A stretch of 64,000 bases of DNA from Lethocerus indicus (GCA_019843655.1 JACDQD010000003.1:30058224-30122223), one strand, 5' to 3'. Counted from the stretch's first letter, positions 25,012 through 39,049 are shown. Notes: generated by a model from the letters alone, not told the origin. Translations and numbers: made by a program.

Positions 25012-27544
25012 AACCAAAATAATTTAGTCGAAATTATGGAAGAGCGTCAAAAAATGTCAGTATACTCAATTCAATTGCTCATACTGACCAGGCAGTATAC
25101 CCCTGCGCAAATTATTCGGTCGAGTTTTTTCTATTTATTGTTTTTGCTCTACAATCAACCTCTATCGTTATAAAGTACAGTTGTGAAATGCTATTGCCGC
25201 TAGCATCTCGTGGTAAAGAAGTGGAAATTTACTGTTGTGAAGTCGATTCTTTGAGTCCTGGCATGGGGAGTCAACGCGCGTCCTTTGCCTAGGTTGAAAT
25301 GCTGGAAGAGCGATAGTAAATTTCAATATGCCCACTATGTCCCACTGATTCTAATCGTGACATATGACATTCAACTGTTGCAACAGCGTAACAGATAACT
25401 AGTACATCTGCCGGCCTTTGAGATGGCTCATGGCACATTCCCACCGGCTCCAGCCATATGCCTTCCATATCTTATGCAAGCTTCACGCGCACTTATTTAT
25501 TTTGTTAATAATACGAATATACGAGGCGTCTAATAAGAAACAGCAACAATTTAAATATATCTATTAATTGAACTCAGTAAATAATTCCATTACACGTTTA
25601 GGAAAACTATGATGGCTGTTGCGAATGAAATATACTTGCAGTTATTAAACTCTATCGATAATTTTTTTAAATTCTGGTTATACACATACGGTGAATGTTA
25701 AAATGAATTCCAAATGCAGATTAAGGTATGGAGAAATATTTTCTACTTGACGGTTTGCGTAACCGATAAAAACGACAGTGTTCATATGACGTTGTCATTG
25801 GAATGAGACCCGATGAGACGTAAAAAACTCGACGTGTTTTTGTCCTTCATTAATCCCCATTCGTTATAGAACTGACACAAACTATTCCAAAGTATCATTG
25901 ATCATCAGTTTAAAATTATGACTGTCTTTTATCAGAGTGAGGGAAATTGGAGTTATAATATTGTTAAATAGAAAAACAATTCTTAATGGCAACATACAAG
26001 ATCACTGAATTAATATTGACAACATATCTAAATGACAATGAAAATTTAAAGTTCTGAAATTTTCAGTTTTAATCCCAATTTCCTATTAATAAACTTGTAA
26101 GTATAACCTTTTCTGATTTGTTTTGTAAATGAAAATGAATTGTGTACATTGGTCCCAGCACCACAGCATTAAAGAGTTTCTTATAAAAGAAAAAAATGTT
26201 CTCAAATTAACCCTAACATATTTCATGGATATATTGAAATAAAAAAATTTATAATTATGTTTCAGCACTTTTTGAACAATGGTCCAAGGGCTCGGCTTCT
26301 GGGATGCTCATCCAAAACACCATCCTGATTATATCTCTTACTTCAGTTTTACTAATAAAATTAAATCACACATAATACATTAAGAATAATGACGTAAGTG
26401 TACATATAAACAATCTTATATTTTAATTGTTATGAAATTTATACTTTTCAAAGAGATGTACATATCCATGACTGTGATCTTGTTTTAATTATATTATTGT
26501 TTAGGAAACACTGCTAAAAATCGATTACTTTTCACGGCAACTAAATACAGTATAAATGTAAAATTGTAAAATAAGTGACAATATTTTACTGTACATACTT
26601 TCTGCATATACAGATTGAGTAGGGCAGACACATATACATACAATCTGATTGAAAAAAACTTTATTTTAAAACACCCAGAAAAAATAATTTATAGAACAAC
26701 AGATGCAGAAATAATGTGTACAAATATATTTTTTCAATATTTCCTTTTTATATAATCTTCATGCGCCCAATCAAAATCATAATGAAACTGTATTAAATAC
26801 AGAGCTATACAGCTCAGAATGTAATACAGCGTACATTATGATTCGATCTATATTTTTCAGTTAAATACACTGCACACACGGTCATATAAATGTAAATCTT
26901 CAAACAGAATTAAATATACAGAAAACAATTATTTACACATCTGGCTCAAGAGGTAAATATATTTAAAAGTCTATTTCTCTATTTAATCCAATAACTTTCA
27001 AAATTTATTCTACTAATCACAATTAAATATTTTCAATGTTAACAATAAATTTTTTAACATTTGGAATTAGTAGAATACTACTAGAACAACGAGGAAAGAC
27101 AGGTTCTTACCAAATTAAGGAATGTTTCTGAATCTAAAAATTAAAATATTATCACTTCTAAAATTTGTACCTTAAAGTAGTTTTGAATAAGGTTTTCTTT
27201 CATTTACAAATGAATAATGAAAGTGTATATTAGAATATTTAAAAAATGAAACTACTATGAAATTGATCATAAGTGTACCAACAAACAAATGCCCCCTAGA
27301 AAACAACCCAAAACCACAACCCTTTTAAAAAACATTTTTCCCAATTGTAAGAATTAATTGACCAATTTTTTTTGCAGAAATGTCTTATTGCAATTTGTTT
27401 CACAACCTCAAAAGAAAGAAAATAACTTTTTTTTTATAGATTTCTGGTCAATATATATACATATTCCAAATTTCTTGTTGAGGCTAAGAGGCAGTCAATT
27501 TGTGTCATCTGTACAGCAAATAGATTCCGCAGTTGACATTATGT
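25011..27544. other. Convergent intergenic region and 3' UTR of the small membrane gene
   Basis: No gene seen. CpG is normal to about 25.87 kb and then nearly absent. The minus-strand gene probably has its 3' UTR in 25.9-27.5 kb. The ACE-like gene and this gene are tail to tail. Confidence 0.5.
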
Positions 27545-30500
27545 CTACTTCTTCTTCTTTTGTTTAAGCTTCTTCTTTTCTTCCCGTTTCTTCTCTTTAT
27601 CTCTTAGACTCTTGTAAAGTGTCCATCCAAAGAATGCTAGAATCAAAGAAAAATACCAGACTAAAATATAAACAAAACATGGAAAAACAGAAGTTACACA
27701 AGTTAAAATATAAAAGTAATATCTTTTAATAATAATGCAGTTGATATATTTTTTCATTGACATTTCCCTGGAATGTAACAAAAAAGATAATGCACAATTA
27801 ACGTACATTATATAAAAAAAAATCCTTTTAAAATTATGTCCTTGAAATAATTTAGGACACTAAAATAGTGAATACATAAATGAATTAGTATATATTATGT
27901 GACAATTAACTACCTCTATCAATCAGAATGCACTTACAATATATAAGTTAATCTTAAAATATAGTACCATATTTCACTAACAAAATTATTTGTTCATTAG
28001 TTTTAAATTCAGTTTGAATAAATTTGTTACGTATATTGTATTTCTGATATACCAGCCTAAAGGTATACCACAACTAGTAGTGATGTCATACCATTTGGAA
28101 CTTAATCATACCATTCTTACACTTTAATTAAATATTTCAACTCTAAAGAAATAAATAATTTGAACATCTTAACTTTATAATATGTACAAAAAAGAAAAAC
28201 ACATAATTTCAACAAACTCCATCACAAAATCGGTTTTAGGCATATATTCAGTCATTTAAACAAAATTACCCCCTAAACTGTAGCTGTTAATGTCCTAAAT
28301 AAACTATAACCTTCTTGTTAAATTGTAAACAATTATTTTTGTATAAAAAATGATGTTTAATAAAAAAGAAAGGACCAAAGTATGAAATATTAAAACAAAA
28401 AATTATATTAATCCAAATATTTTTAATATTTAAATATTTTAAAAAAATAATTAGGACAAGGGTTACATCCTTTTTGAAACTTTTTTCCTTCTACTGTTAA
28501 TAAATGCAGAATTAATGTCCAGCTCATCCTAACTTAAATGAAACATCACAGAAAAATTCTGTTCTAAGCTGAAACAAAGGAAAGATAAATACAGAAGTAC
28601 ATATTTTAACTTTCTTCTCTGAAAACAACATGAACCTACATGATGACCATATTTTATGCTAGTAATTAAAGACTAAGCAATAGATGAAAATTTTGAATGC
28701 TTTTACTCCGCAATCAGTGTCTTCCCAATCATTAACATTATATTTTTTTAAAGTTGCTATTCATAGCACGATTGCGAAAACTCCCATCTATCCTGTACAT
28801 TTAGCGATTAAACTGTTTCTTTAAATTGTACAACATTGCACCATTGTGAGAGTGTAAGTGTAAATATTAAATTTAATTTACAATGCTATGGTCTAAACAG
28901 TTAGATTCGATACAGGAATTTTGCAAAGAATTGAAATTATATTATGAACACTAATGTTTTATTTTTTGTAATATATACAGGATTTATGTTCAATAAAAGC
29001 TAAAATAAAATTGTAGTACTTAAATATTTATTTGTCCCTGTTTACGTAAGTGGTACTCCAGCAACTTTAAATTAAAAATATTGTTCCAAGGTTAAATTTC
29101 ACCCCCTACAGTCAAAACTTACTAACGAAATTTATTGTATTGTAAAGAAAAAACTTGGACTTTTCCAATTGCTGGGATATTTACCAAAAATAATAAAAAT
29201 GACGAGGGCACATGCAGCTAAGAGATTGGGATTCAGATCGAATGCCGATTCATCCTCTTCAACTTCCAGCGCGGCCATTTTCCTTCTCAACAGTGTTTCT
29301 TTCAGCTCATCGTAAGTGAAAAATCCGATATTCTCCTCACCGGCGAGGATTCTCTCGATTCTTTCAGTCGGCAACTCGTGGGCTTCTTCAATCTTTTCAA
29401 AATCCATATCCAGTTCTTCGTCTCTCGGATAATTCAACGTCTCCATGCTGAGTTATTTAAATACTTTTCAATATAAGGAAATATAATTTGTTCAGTCAAA
29501 TAGATTAACCAAGAGACTATATATACATATCAGCCAGGATTTGATCAATAGTCAGCAGTATTAGAGCAACAGGTTCTGTTATAAGAAATACTAATATATA
29601 TATAACAAATTCAACTCTTTGCTCTCCGCGTATTTTTTAATGTGATTTCTCTCAGCAATACCAGGTATTCTGTGGAATAAATTGTACTTCTGGGGTAGTG
29701 AAATGCTTAACAATTATGGAAACATTTAATAAATTTATTTGTGTTAGAATTAAATACTGTAACAGAATTATATTTCTGATAAAGATAAAAACCAGATATA
29801 ATTTAATCTTGGAGTAGATAAATTTCATTTTTCCAGATCATGAAATTGTGCCATCAAAAAATTCTAAGCTAGGTCAGATAAATTAATATTATTTCAGTAA
29901 TTCCTTAAGTTATTCAATGTAAACTTTTTTTTAATAATGTAATGTAAATATTTTTAATATTTTATTTCAACAATATAAATGTAAACATGTACTGTTGTTA
30001 ACAGCCATTGCTGAATGCTTGCAAATAGTAATAGTGCCAGGGAAAGTAATATAATTCACACACGATGTAATATTGCAATTACTTGTATAAAAAATAAGCA
30101 TTAATAATATCAACAGAACAAAACTGCAAGCATATATGTTAATGTTTACTTAATTTTAAAGATTAAGACATACTTCACATCTTTATAATTTATTTAATAA
30201 GACTTTTAAGATTTTAGTTTAAAAAAATGCTATTAGAATTATACTACTTAGAACAAACCACAAAAGAGGTGAAATAAAAGAATGTTAATTTATATGTTAC
30301 CTGGAAATGAAAAGGGTTAACAATTATTGAATGAATATTAAAAGGACACTTGTTAAGAGTGAACTAACTGTAATGTAGTCTCTTATCAGCATACACATGA
30401 TAATTAAAACCACATGTCAGCAGAATTTGGATAAAATAACCATTTAGTCCTCCATTTAGGCCGTCAACAAATTAATGTTTAACAACAAATAGATAAGAGT

Positions 30501-32685
30501 AAATTCCAAATATACGTTATGTCAGTATACTGGAGAGTAACTTTAATACAGTTGCAGAGTTAGTGTAACAGTATTTAAACAGTCCTCAGAAATTATATTT
30601 CCTAAATATTTTATTAACCCTTAAATAGTTTATTTATCCTTACATACCTTATCTTTATAAGGCATATAATCCAAAGATCTAAGGGTAATTTTATATACAT
30701 ATAGTTATGCATTAAGCACAACACAGTTGTAGTTATACTTGGTACGTATTGTAATTATACCTACAATTTTATATATATAAAAATTTTTATGTGATTACAA
30801 TGTGTATCAATGCATTATTCTTTATGCATAAATAATTGAATCAGGGTTAAAAGATCAGGTTTTAAAGCTAAACAAAATTCAAATCCATTATTTACATTGA
30901 AATTGTTAGGTGTCTACCTATTTATATGATCTATAAAATGCATCAAAATGGCCCACATGTCAAAATTAATATTAATACATTTTTGTGTTATTTTCATCTT
31001 TAATTTTACTTCAAATTATTCTAAAATTATGGGTAATTTATCCAGTATTTTCTGTTATCACAGCATATGCTCATACTGCTTATGTCTCAGTTGTAAAAGA
31101 TATTGCAGTAAACATTGAAACTAGCTTACTTAATTAAATTAGTTACAGTGTAAAAATTAGTCATACCTAATTTACTTATCAACAGTTTTAGGTTGTTTGA
31201 TAAAACTGAACTCTTTGTTTTAAAATGGGTGTACTGGTGGCCTTTATATATGTAAATATTATTTTTTTTTAAGTAAAGGAATTTTCTAAATATCACAATT
31301 CCTTACATTAAAAACTTACATCAGCAATTCATAAGCTATTAAGACTATCATGAATTCATCAATGATGATCAAATAACAGAATAATAACCTGCACATTACC
31401 AACACCAGGTAAAATATATATAAAGGAAGACCAATAAAAGATGTAAGCTACATTTCTACATATTCAAGGCATTCAAAGTATTTAGGGTTGAAATAATATA
31501 AAATTAGTAAATATATTCATATTCTAATATAATACCTACACTGGAGTTTACAAGCTTGTCTCCTTTAATTGGTTGAAATTTTCAATTGCAAGAAAATACA
31601 GTTGACCAACAGGATTCAAACACAGGTTGATCTGTTTAAGACTTGAATGTTTTAGCACTAAGCTATGCTGGACCTCAATCAGCATTCAGTTTGGAATTCC
31701 TGTTCAATAATTCCATTTACTTATTAACGAGAAGCAGTTGTTCAGGGATAATTTACCTGGCTGAAATCTGTGTTTGGATCACACTTTTTAAAGTGATATG
31801 ATTCCGGAATTCGGTATACTCAGTAGAATTAAGTTCTGTATGATATAATGCATACATAACTGAGAATATAACATGATCTCAAGCACTTGGCTGTTAAGTG
31901 ATCTTATCTCCAAAGTATCATGCAATGTAAATAAGATTGCATGCATATGCCAGCCAATTAAAAATATAAAATATCCCATTAGAGGGCCAATATCACATGA
32001 AGGTGAAAATGTGTTAAATGGGGTAATAGAAGAGTTAGAATAAAAGATTAATTCTTAAAATTTAACAATCAAAAATAAGGAAAAGCCATATATGTAATAG
32101 GAATATGACAGATCCCTCTAAACGAAATAAGGAAAAACCGGACCATCCCATAAGATAAGATTAGGATAATTTAGGAATTAAGCCTAATGAGTATGGATAA
32201 TACAAAACCAGTTGTCAAAACTGGGTCTAATATACAGGTTACATTGTTATAAAATAACATATGTTTCATTGCAAAATGATGACACCAAAAGAAAAATGTA
32301 TAAGACACATACATTGACATAAAAAATTTAAACAAATATATTCAAAATGAAAATTGGTACATTAAATATCAATAAGGGTGATGTAATACCAACTGATTTT
32401 GAGTACCAAATGGTATGACACACCGAATATAACGTTGCCAATGACTGAAAAATTGTTCGTGTCAATTGTCCGGACGCATGAGAAATGTCAAAACATCGAA
32501 AATTTGAAAGCGAAGAGAATGTCCCACTACCATACGTGAACTAGGCAAATATAACAGCACGTTATACCGGTTCTTCAATGGAATGTACCTGATAAACCGA
32601 ATATAATGAGACCTGGAATGACAAAGACAGAGTTGCTGAATCCGTGCTCGATGGGTCCGTCGGGTCCTCCGCTCAGATCGACCAT
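27545..32685 (-). CDS. Small lysine-tailed membrane protein, alternative first exons
   Basis: Minus-strand gene I do not recognise. The last coding exon (27660 to 27545) encodes a hydrophobic stretch, WYFSLILAFFGWTLY, then a very basic tail rich in KKREEKKK and ending KKKK. Two upstream exons both end in phase 1 with good donors and both join it. Exon 1a (32685 to 32589) starts at an ATG in a strong AAAATGG context and gives a 70-aa protein with a short luminal-type N-terminus, MVDLSGGPDGPIEHGF, running straight into the membrane segment. Exon 1b (29446 to 29185) gives a 125-aa protein with an acidic N-terminus (METLNYPRDEELDMD, then a helical region). Both isoforms share the second half of a roughly 30-residue hydrophobic region, so they have either one long transmembrane helix or a hairpin. 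The terminal lysines suggest ER retention (inference). The CpG-poor block at 25.9-32.4 kb matches the span of this transcription unit. Confidence 0.68.
29185..29446 (-). other. Alternative first coding exon 1b of the small membrane protein
   Basis: Open from the ATG at 29446 for 87 codons and ending at TTTTTG|GTAAAT. The protein part is acidic and helical (LPTERIERILAGEE, YDELKETLLRRKMAAL), then hydrophobic (NLLAACALVIFIIF). It cannot be an internal exon after exon 1a, because joining at the AG just before its ATG gives an immediate stop. Its own promoter or a non-coding upstream exon must supply it. Confidence 0.62.
31600..31674 (-). repeat. tRNA-derived SINE-like element
   Basis: Read on the minus strand from 31674, it starts GGTCCAGCATAGCTTAGTGC, which contains an A-box-like TAGCTTAGTGC, and reaches a B-box GTTTGAATCC about 45 bases later. 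The roughly 72-base spacing is that of a tRNA, but the acceptor stem does not close well, so a SINE head is more likely than a gene. It lies in the intron downstream of exon 1a of the small membrane-protein gene. Confidence 0.52.
32589..32685 (-). other. Alternative first coding exon 1a of the small membrane protein
   Basis: ATG at 32685 with A at -3 and G at +4, then 32 codons and a donor CAG|GTACAT in phase 1. It encodes a Gly/Pro-rich start followed by VFVIPGLIIFGLS, which continues into the shared membrane segment. It sits exactly at the edge where CpG content returns to normal, as expected for a promoter-proximal exon. Confidence 0.6.
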
Positions 32686-33643
32686 TTTATAGAAATATTT
32701 CGACAACCGGAGACTTTTCAAAAGCGTAACTTCCAACCGTCAACTCCGCATCTGACGTCAACACACGCCCCTCCCACACGCGGCCAATATCAAGGCTTGC
32801 CAACCCAAACTATATCGGACGATAGAGTTTACTCAATTGTTATATTAAATCTTCAGGAAACAGAACTGAATAAATTACATTGTTCCATACGCATTTATAC
32901 TTTATTCGTTATTCGCCGAATTCACTGAAAATTCACTTCTTATAGTCGAAATGACCGCATCATAAATTGGTGTTAAAAGTTGAGTTGTAGTCTTGCGAGG
33001 GGATGCTCTTCAAATACAAGAAGCAGGAGAGTGTCCAAAATGAATCCTACTTAAGTGAGTAAATCATCAGCATTAGACATAACTAATTGATAACTAATTA
33101 TATTTATTGCATTTACTTGCAAAGTAAATGTTCCGCCAGTGCCCGGACCTAGGGTATTCACAATTTCCTTGAACAAGAATTAGTTAGAATTAGGCGCTGT
33201 ATTCGCACCTAACCTAACCTACAGTTTTCGCGCTTTCGCCATTGGCAAAATATTGATTAAGTCTTTTCTCGATTTCTTTTCTTACTTTTCTTTACGGAAT
33301 AAGAAAATCGCGCCAGCGATAAAGACCTTTCGAAAATCATGACTCACGAAGATTTCTTTTTAAATTAACAACACTTTTAACGCGACAAGTATGATTCATC
33401 AGACGAGATCTTTTTCGCATTTCTAACAGCGTGTAGAATTAATTCAACATCGAGCTCCACTTCGGAATACTGATTTCTAAACTGCATAATACACACAGAG
33501 ATCAAGATAAACACATTTTAAGAAAGTAAAGACGCATGCAAGTTATATAATCGTGTTGCGTAAGTTAGGCAAATGGGCATTAACAAGTCTAATGGTCTTC
33601 ACGGGTAATCTATATGACTTATGTCGTATAACAATAAAATACA

Positions 33644-33644
<1 letters not shown>

Positions 33645-33682
<38 letters not shown>
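33645..33682. repeat. (AT)n microsatellite running into (AC)n
   Basis: An uninterrupted AT run of about 38 bases followed by ACACATACACAC in intergenic DNA. Confidence 0.95.
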
Positions 33683-33689
<7 letters not shown>

Positions 33690-34335
33690 CACACTTCACT
33701 TTTACTGTGGACGTTGTCTTGCTTATTAATTAATCTATCCGGGTAAAAAAAAGACAAGGAAGTATTTACGGAATTATTTATTATTTTATATTCTGTTAAA
33801 ATTATGTATATGTCTCAAAGTGTAGAAAAAGGTCTCAGTTGAAGGATAAGGGCGTGGGGAAGGGTTTATAAAGCCTTACTATATATTATAAATTACTAAT
33901 ATTTAATTAGTAAAAGAAATACTATAAGGGCGTTACTTGGCGGAATTTCTTCTATCGCGGGAGGGTTCTGAAACTTAACCCCCCCCCCCAAAAAAAGAGG
34001 ATGGACTTTTTTACAATTTTTTTAGTTTCAGGATAACGAACCGGACTTCTCGAGATCTGGCCACTAAAGTGGTGCTCTGTTTGTAGAAATCAGGGGAAAT
34101 GGACAGGGTGGTGACTTGGTGGGGACCTCACGTCTCAGTCCAAGAGCGCTCTCCTTGCTCTCAGTCAGTGCACGGACGGCGTCGCCATGGCACCCAACAC
34201 CACCGACCGAAGGTAAATTACCATTCAGTACGTCTATTTTAACTGCCACTAACCGGCGCGATTTGGTAAGAATATCGGTTGGCCGGGGTTGACACTCCCC
34301 CCCCACTGATGTTCCGAGATTTTTACTGTTTTTTG

Positions 34336-34428
34336 AAACCACCCGAGTGGGTTTCATTCAATGAGATCTTCTGCTGGGATGCCGTCTGCTTCCGACCTTT
34401 CGGAATTCTAACTGGTTCCATCATCAGG
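34336..34428 (-). repeat. Related hairpin repeat with a CTGATGA box
   Basis: Minus strand: CTGATGATGGAACC, then AATTCCGAAAGGTCGG, followed further on by a perfect-looking hairpin GAAACCCAC / GTGGTTTC. Similar in layout to, but distinct from, the CTGAAGA family. Confidence 0.45.
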
Positions 34429-36715
34429 GTCCGGCTTTGTCGAAATAGATGACTGTGCAGGGTGTTGACTCCAAAATGTCATTATTGAACGTTTTTTATA
34501 TACAGGCGGTTGCAATTATACAATTAATAAATAAGAATTACATATCGGGTGGATAATTGAACTGGGCTAAGCCCTGGGAGTTTACCCCAGGATAAATATT
34601 CGTAAGGATGCGAAAGGAATGGAAGCGCTATTGGGGCATTGACTACTGTGATGCGGAGGTCATTGATTGGTTAAGGGGCGTTAAGGACAACCGTTTGAAA
34701 GGTTTAGACAGAGCGTGAGTTGGTTTTATTCGACTGAGCGGCACACTTCTACTGTACACTGCTCGGTTTCAGTAGTCAATCGGCGATGCGTCAAAATAAT
34801 ATTGAGGGTTTTATAAATAAATTTGAATTTTAAGAGCTACAAGGAGGGTTTACACTTAATTTCCTACTGATCATTGCCGATGAAAAAAAAAACTGAATAA
34901 ATGATCGAAAATCCATACTTGGAATGAGAAGGACTATGTTCAGAGTCCCCAATTGGGGGGTATTTTTTGTCTTATTCAGAAAGGCAGTGTGTCAGCGCAA
35001 ACAAATCCATTGCCATATATCTGAGTCCTGTTTCTTGCGGATGAATATCACGTTTGACGTGAGGTATATTTTAGGCCACAAATCGGTGTTTCGCGACCAG
35101 TAATTTCTAGACATTTATTGTTCTCTGTTCGGTTTTTCGTAGCGTAATTTATCCATAAATGCCGTAATTGAATTTACGGTAAAGAGTTATTCATAGAGTA
35201 TTTAAAAACAAGAATATGATGTAAAGTATCAATGGGGAAGAAAATCAATTTCTTCTTCTTTTAGTTTTTGCACATTCTTGTGCAATTTCTATTAGAAATG
35301 CCAATTGTCCGACGCTTTTCTCAAGTGTAGGCCAAACACTAAAGGTAATATGTGCAAAAAACAACTACTCAGGTTTCTCGGTTGGATACCTTGTACGTCA
35401 AACGTCCGATATAGAACACTATAGAACGGGCGCAGGTACATAAATTAGGAGGGGAAAAGTCCCGCTTAGACTTTGCCGGCTATCGGGGCATTGTGCAATG
35501 GACTTGGCACAAGTAAAGCTGAAAAGATATTACAAATAAACGATCGGATTCTCTTTATCAACGCCTCCATTGGAACGCGAACTAAGCGTCCGCGTCCTTC
35601 ACTTTCTCGTAATCTCCTCCCGCCGTTCTATTTCGATCCGAAAATATATTTTCAATTATACGAACAACTGGTTCTGATCAGTTTGCCAATGGGACGTAAA
35701 TTCTCTATTCGCTTTCGTAACGCCACTTGCGAAGGTCGTAGACGCAGGTCAGACGTTAATAAAAAAAACATCGAAGCCATTCGAAAGATTACAGCCTCAA
35801 GCGCAATAGGTGGAAGCGGATTTTCCCATAGTGGAAAAGTGGCAATTATCTATGTATATTATATATACAATATTATATTATATTATTATGTTGGTTCATT
35901 CCAATAAATTCTGAACTAATTTGCACCCCTTCATCGTGGGCCTTTCTCCTCGCGAATCTTCGAACTTTTCTACTTCTCCGAGCGAAGCATCCTATACCTG
36001 TAACCCACACCTGGAGTAATTTATATACTGACGTTGGGAGAAACCTCGTTGTAGGGGTCCCTCAATTCACTTGTCTGGACATAGTTGATCGCTGGGCAAA
36101 AACCCTTCCTGCCCTGAGTTGTATGGCGTACAAACAGCTCGTATAGTGAGTCAAAAATCCTTTACAGCGATAAGTTTTTTGTTTTTCTAAGTGAACATTG
36201 AAGGAGTACAAACACGCGACATCTTTAGCATAATTATTCTTCTTGGAATCAGATTATGTAAGGTGCTCCGTAGAATCGAGGAACAAGACAGAAGATTAAG
36301 TACGTCATTTACTAGATCTCGTAATCTACGAATCCGGCTCAGCCCGTCGATAACAGAGCTTCTGCGTTCTTCCATCGTCGTTTGCGTTGTTTCTTTCTTT
36401 CTCTGCCTGCCTTTAATATTCCTCAGTGCGAACAGCGTTTGATTAACGACACTCGGTCCCATGCAATATGCATGACCTGGAAAAGTCCTGGCAGTTAAAT
36501 CTATCGACTGGACAGTTATATCTAATTTGATTAGAGTTGAATAAAAAAATACAATCTTGTTCAGATGCGGCTAGAAAATAAATACTGTAGGCGTGGCAAC
36601 GAATATAAAGATTTAACCGAGCTTTTCCAATTGACCGCCACACGAAGTACGGAGTGATAGCAGATTGTAATGTTTCAGAATAAGATTAGACCGTGAAGAA
36701 ACCAAGGCTCGTCCT

Positions 36716-36786
36716 ATCTTCAGTAGCCGCTCGCTGGTCTGGTCTTTTGCTGGACCGTTTTTGGCCGCTAACCATCTTCAGTAGCT
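36716..36786 (-). repeat. Structured CTGAAGA/GAAA repeat, copy 5
   Basis: Minus strand: CTACTGAAGATGGTTAGCGG, then AAAAACGGTCCAGC and AAAAGACC. A second partial box (CTACTGAAGATAGG) follows, so two units adjoin. Confidence 0.6.
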
Positions 36787-37483
36787 TTGCGGTCAATACG
36801 GTTCAGAATTTATGGTTAATGAACCAGTGACCAGGCAATATTGAGAGCAAATGAACTAAAAAACGTTATTCTCTTTCGTTGATTTTTAAATGAAATTTAA
36901 ATACATCAAGTTCATTACCATTTTTGTAATCTTTTATAGATAATACATTAACCAACTGAAAGAACTTATTAATTTTTAATATATGAAATCAATATTCTCC
37001 GTTTGAAAATATTCTATTTATACTGAGAATGAATGTCCACAGATATAATTGTGGGTCTACTCTAACCGCTATAGATGGTGGTGGCCCTCCCTGCCATTGC
37101 CTTAGAGCATATTCGCAGAGTCACGGAGTTAATCGCGCTTTGTCAGGGCCCTTAACGGTTTTTCGAATGGGCATCATTACTGAGGGGGGAAGATGTCGGG
37201 GTTCTAATGTTGCGTCACCTTCGTGCAATCTCCGCAGCCAAGGCCGGCAACAGCCACCTCCTCGAGCTTCTCTGGAATCGAGTCTACAGTCAGAGAAAAC
37301 TATAAATAAATATCTCGAACTTTTTTTCTATCGGCCCTAATTGACTGCCGTTAATGGATCTGAACCGCAAGGAATCGATACTGTGTCGCAACCAGCCGCC
37401 ATTTCCAATTTGATTGAGTCGCCGGGCGGTATTCAGAGAAAGGCTTTCATAAATATCACAGTTTTCTTGCTGCTTCCGTCTCC

Positions 37484-37605
37484 TCTCGCTGGTTTGGTCG
37501 TTTGCCAGACCTGTTTCACCCTTTCGCCATCTTCAGGATGCTCCGGTAAAAACCCGGGAACAACGCTACTCCTGTTTCCCCCTCCCGCCATCTTCAGTAG
37601 CGCTA
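37484..37605 (-). repeat. Structured CTGAAGA/GAAA repeat, copies 6a and 6b
   Basis: Two boxes on the minus strand: CTACTGAAGATGGCGGGAGG at about 37601 and CTGAAGATGGCGAAAGG at about 37537. The second continues GTGAAACAGGTC and on to ACGACC. Confidence 0.6.
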
Positions 37606-39049
37606 TTCCGGTAGATTAGTGACCTGTTACAGTGTCACAAACAAAACGATATTGTCCACCGCTTATTCTTTTCAGAAATGCCGGAACTTTTTGAGATTTT
37701 ATTTCTGGTTTTGTGTCTCCATGTAGGGTAAAATTCTTATTTAATTAATTATTTATATTAATTCGGGGTGGGGTACACGCAACAGAAGGCGATGGGACGC
37801 AATTTGCTGAAGGAGGAGGATTAGGAGGGTGGGAAAGTTATGGGGAATGAGGAGGACAGCCCCGATGGAACTAATCTGAAATTTCAACAATGGAAACATT
37901 AAGGTCACTACGGGAAGTACAATTGGAAGCACAGGAAGGGGCGTTGATGATTTTTCTGATAATTATCCCCCGTCGGGACTTCAGTGTAGAACTGGGGGTC
38001 AGCAAGAAGAACCGCTTCAATATAAAACTGATTTAACGGTTGTTATTAATTACTATGTTTATACGCGGTTTATGTTTTATTTTAATAAATATAACTATAT
38101 TTTCAGTTCCCGGGTTTTACTAATTGTCAATGTTATTAGCGGAAAAATGGATATTTGTCCCCTTTTTGGGGGAGAGAAAAAAATATCTCTTTTAGGTAGA
38201 CCAGGCCAAATAATTTTTGGAAACTCGTCGATACGTTATCCCACTTGAATTAATCTAATCTTATACCGATCGGTGTTTACAAACCAGTTGAGTTACTTTA
38301 GGCCCAACGTTATCGTAATATAAACACAGTCGAAAAATGTTTTGTTTGAAGCCTTAAAATTACCTCGGGAGCATCGCTGATAGGGAGATGCTTGTGGCCG
38401 TTATGGACTCATCATAATAACAGGCGTTGTATGGAAAGGTCGTTATTTTCCGGAAATACGAAAATCCGGTGTCTCGTTACATTTCACAGTGCAGGAACTC
38501 CTAAGAAACCCTTCGAATTGTTTCTATTCTGGAGTTTTACAAGTGCCTTCAATTGATAACTCCCAATTGAAAACAGGCTATTGCTTTCACCCCAGCGAAT
38601 GGATTGAGCGAATCAAAGACTCTCTCTCTCTGTTTATCGCCACGAGATATAGTGTCAGTGTTTTATATATATATATATATAGAACTTCCAAACACATACC
38701 CAGTTCTTAGAGCGAGTGATATCGCTATATTGAATTCGAGTAACCAGGAAGCAGAGCGCTCTGCGGCAAAAATTGAAACCAAATATTCATCAGAACATCT
38801 TGTGCACTCCTAAGATATCGGAAATGAAGCTGAAGCGGTAGCCCCCCCCCCCCCACTTGGATGGGGGCCAAGTACTGGTACTACTAGGTGTTTTAGGCCA
38901 TACTCATTTCCGTGGCAACTGTGTTGATAATAACAGATATTAGCTACTGTTAGCTAATAACATAGGCTACTGTATTACAAGACAGACAGCCCAAAACAAC
39001 TTCCACAGCAAAAATGTAGAGACAGTGACACGCAAGCACGCCTGAGTGA

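Larger units (their letters stand above)
27661..32588. other. Introns of the small membrane-protein gene
   Basis: Very AT-rich and CpG-poor, with no exon other than exon 1b (29185-29446) and one SINE-like element (31600-31674). Other short frames have no support. Confidence 0.5.

Noticed and set aside
34362..34428. True hammerhead ribozyme at the CTGATGA box
   Set aside because: The first stem-II pair is mismatched, the stem is only about four pairs with a bulge and no cleavage site is visible.
35473..35907. 144-codon plus-strand open frame between the divergent genes
   Set aside because: No recognisable domain, low-complexity end and repeat surroundings; most likely chance.
36187..36462. 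Overlapping 83-91-codon frames on both strands
   Set aside because: Weak resemblance to transposon proteins only; no motif firm enough to call.
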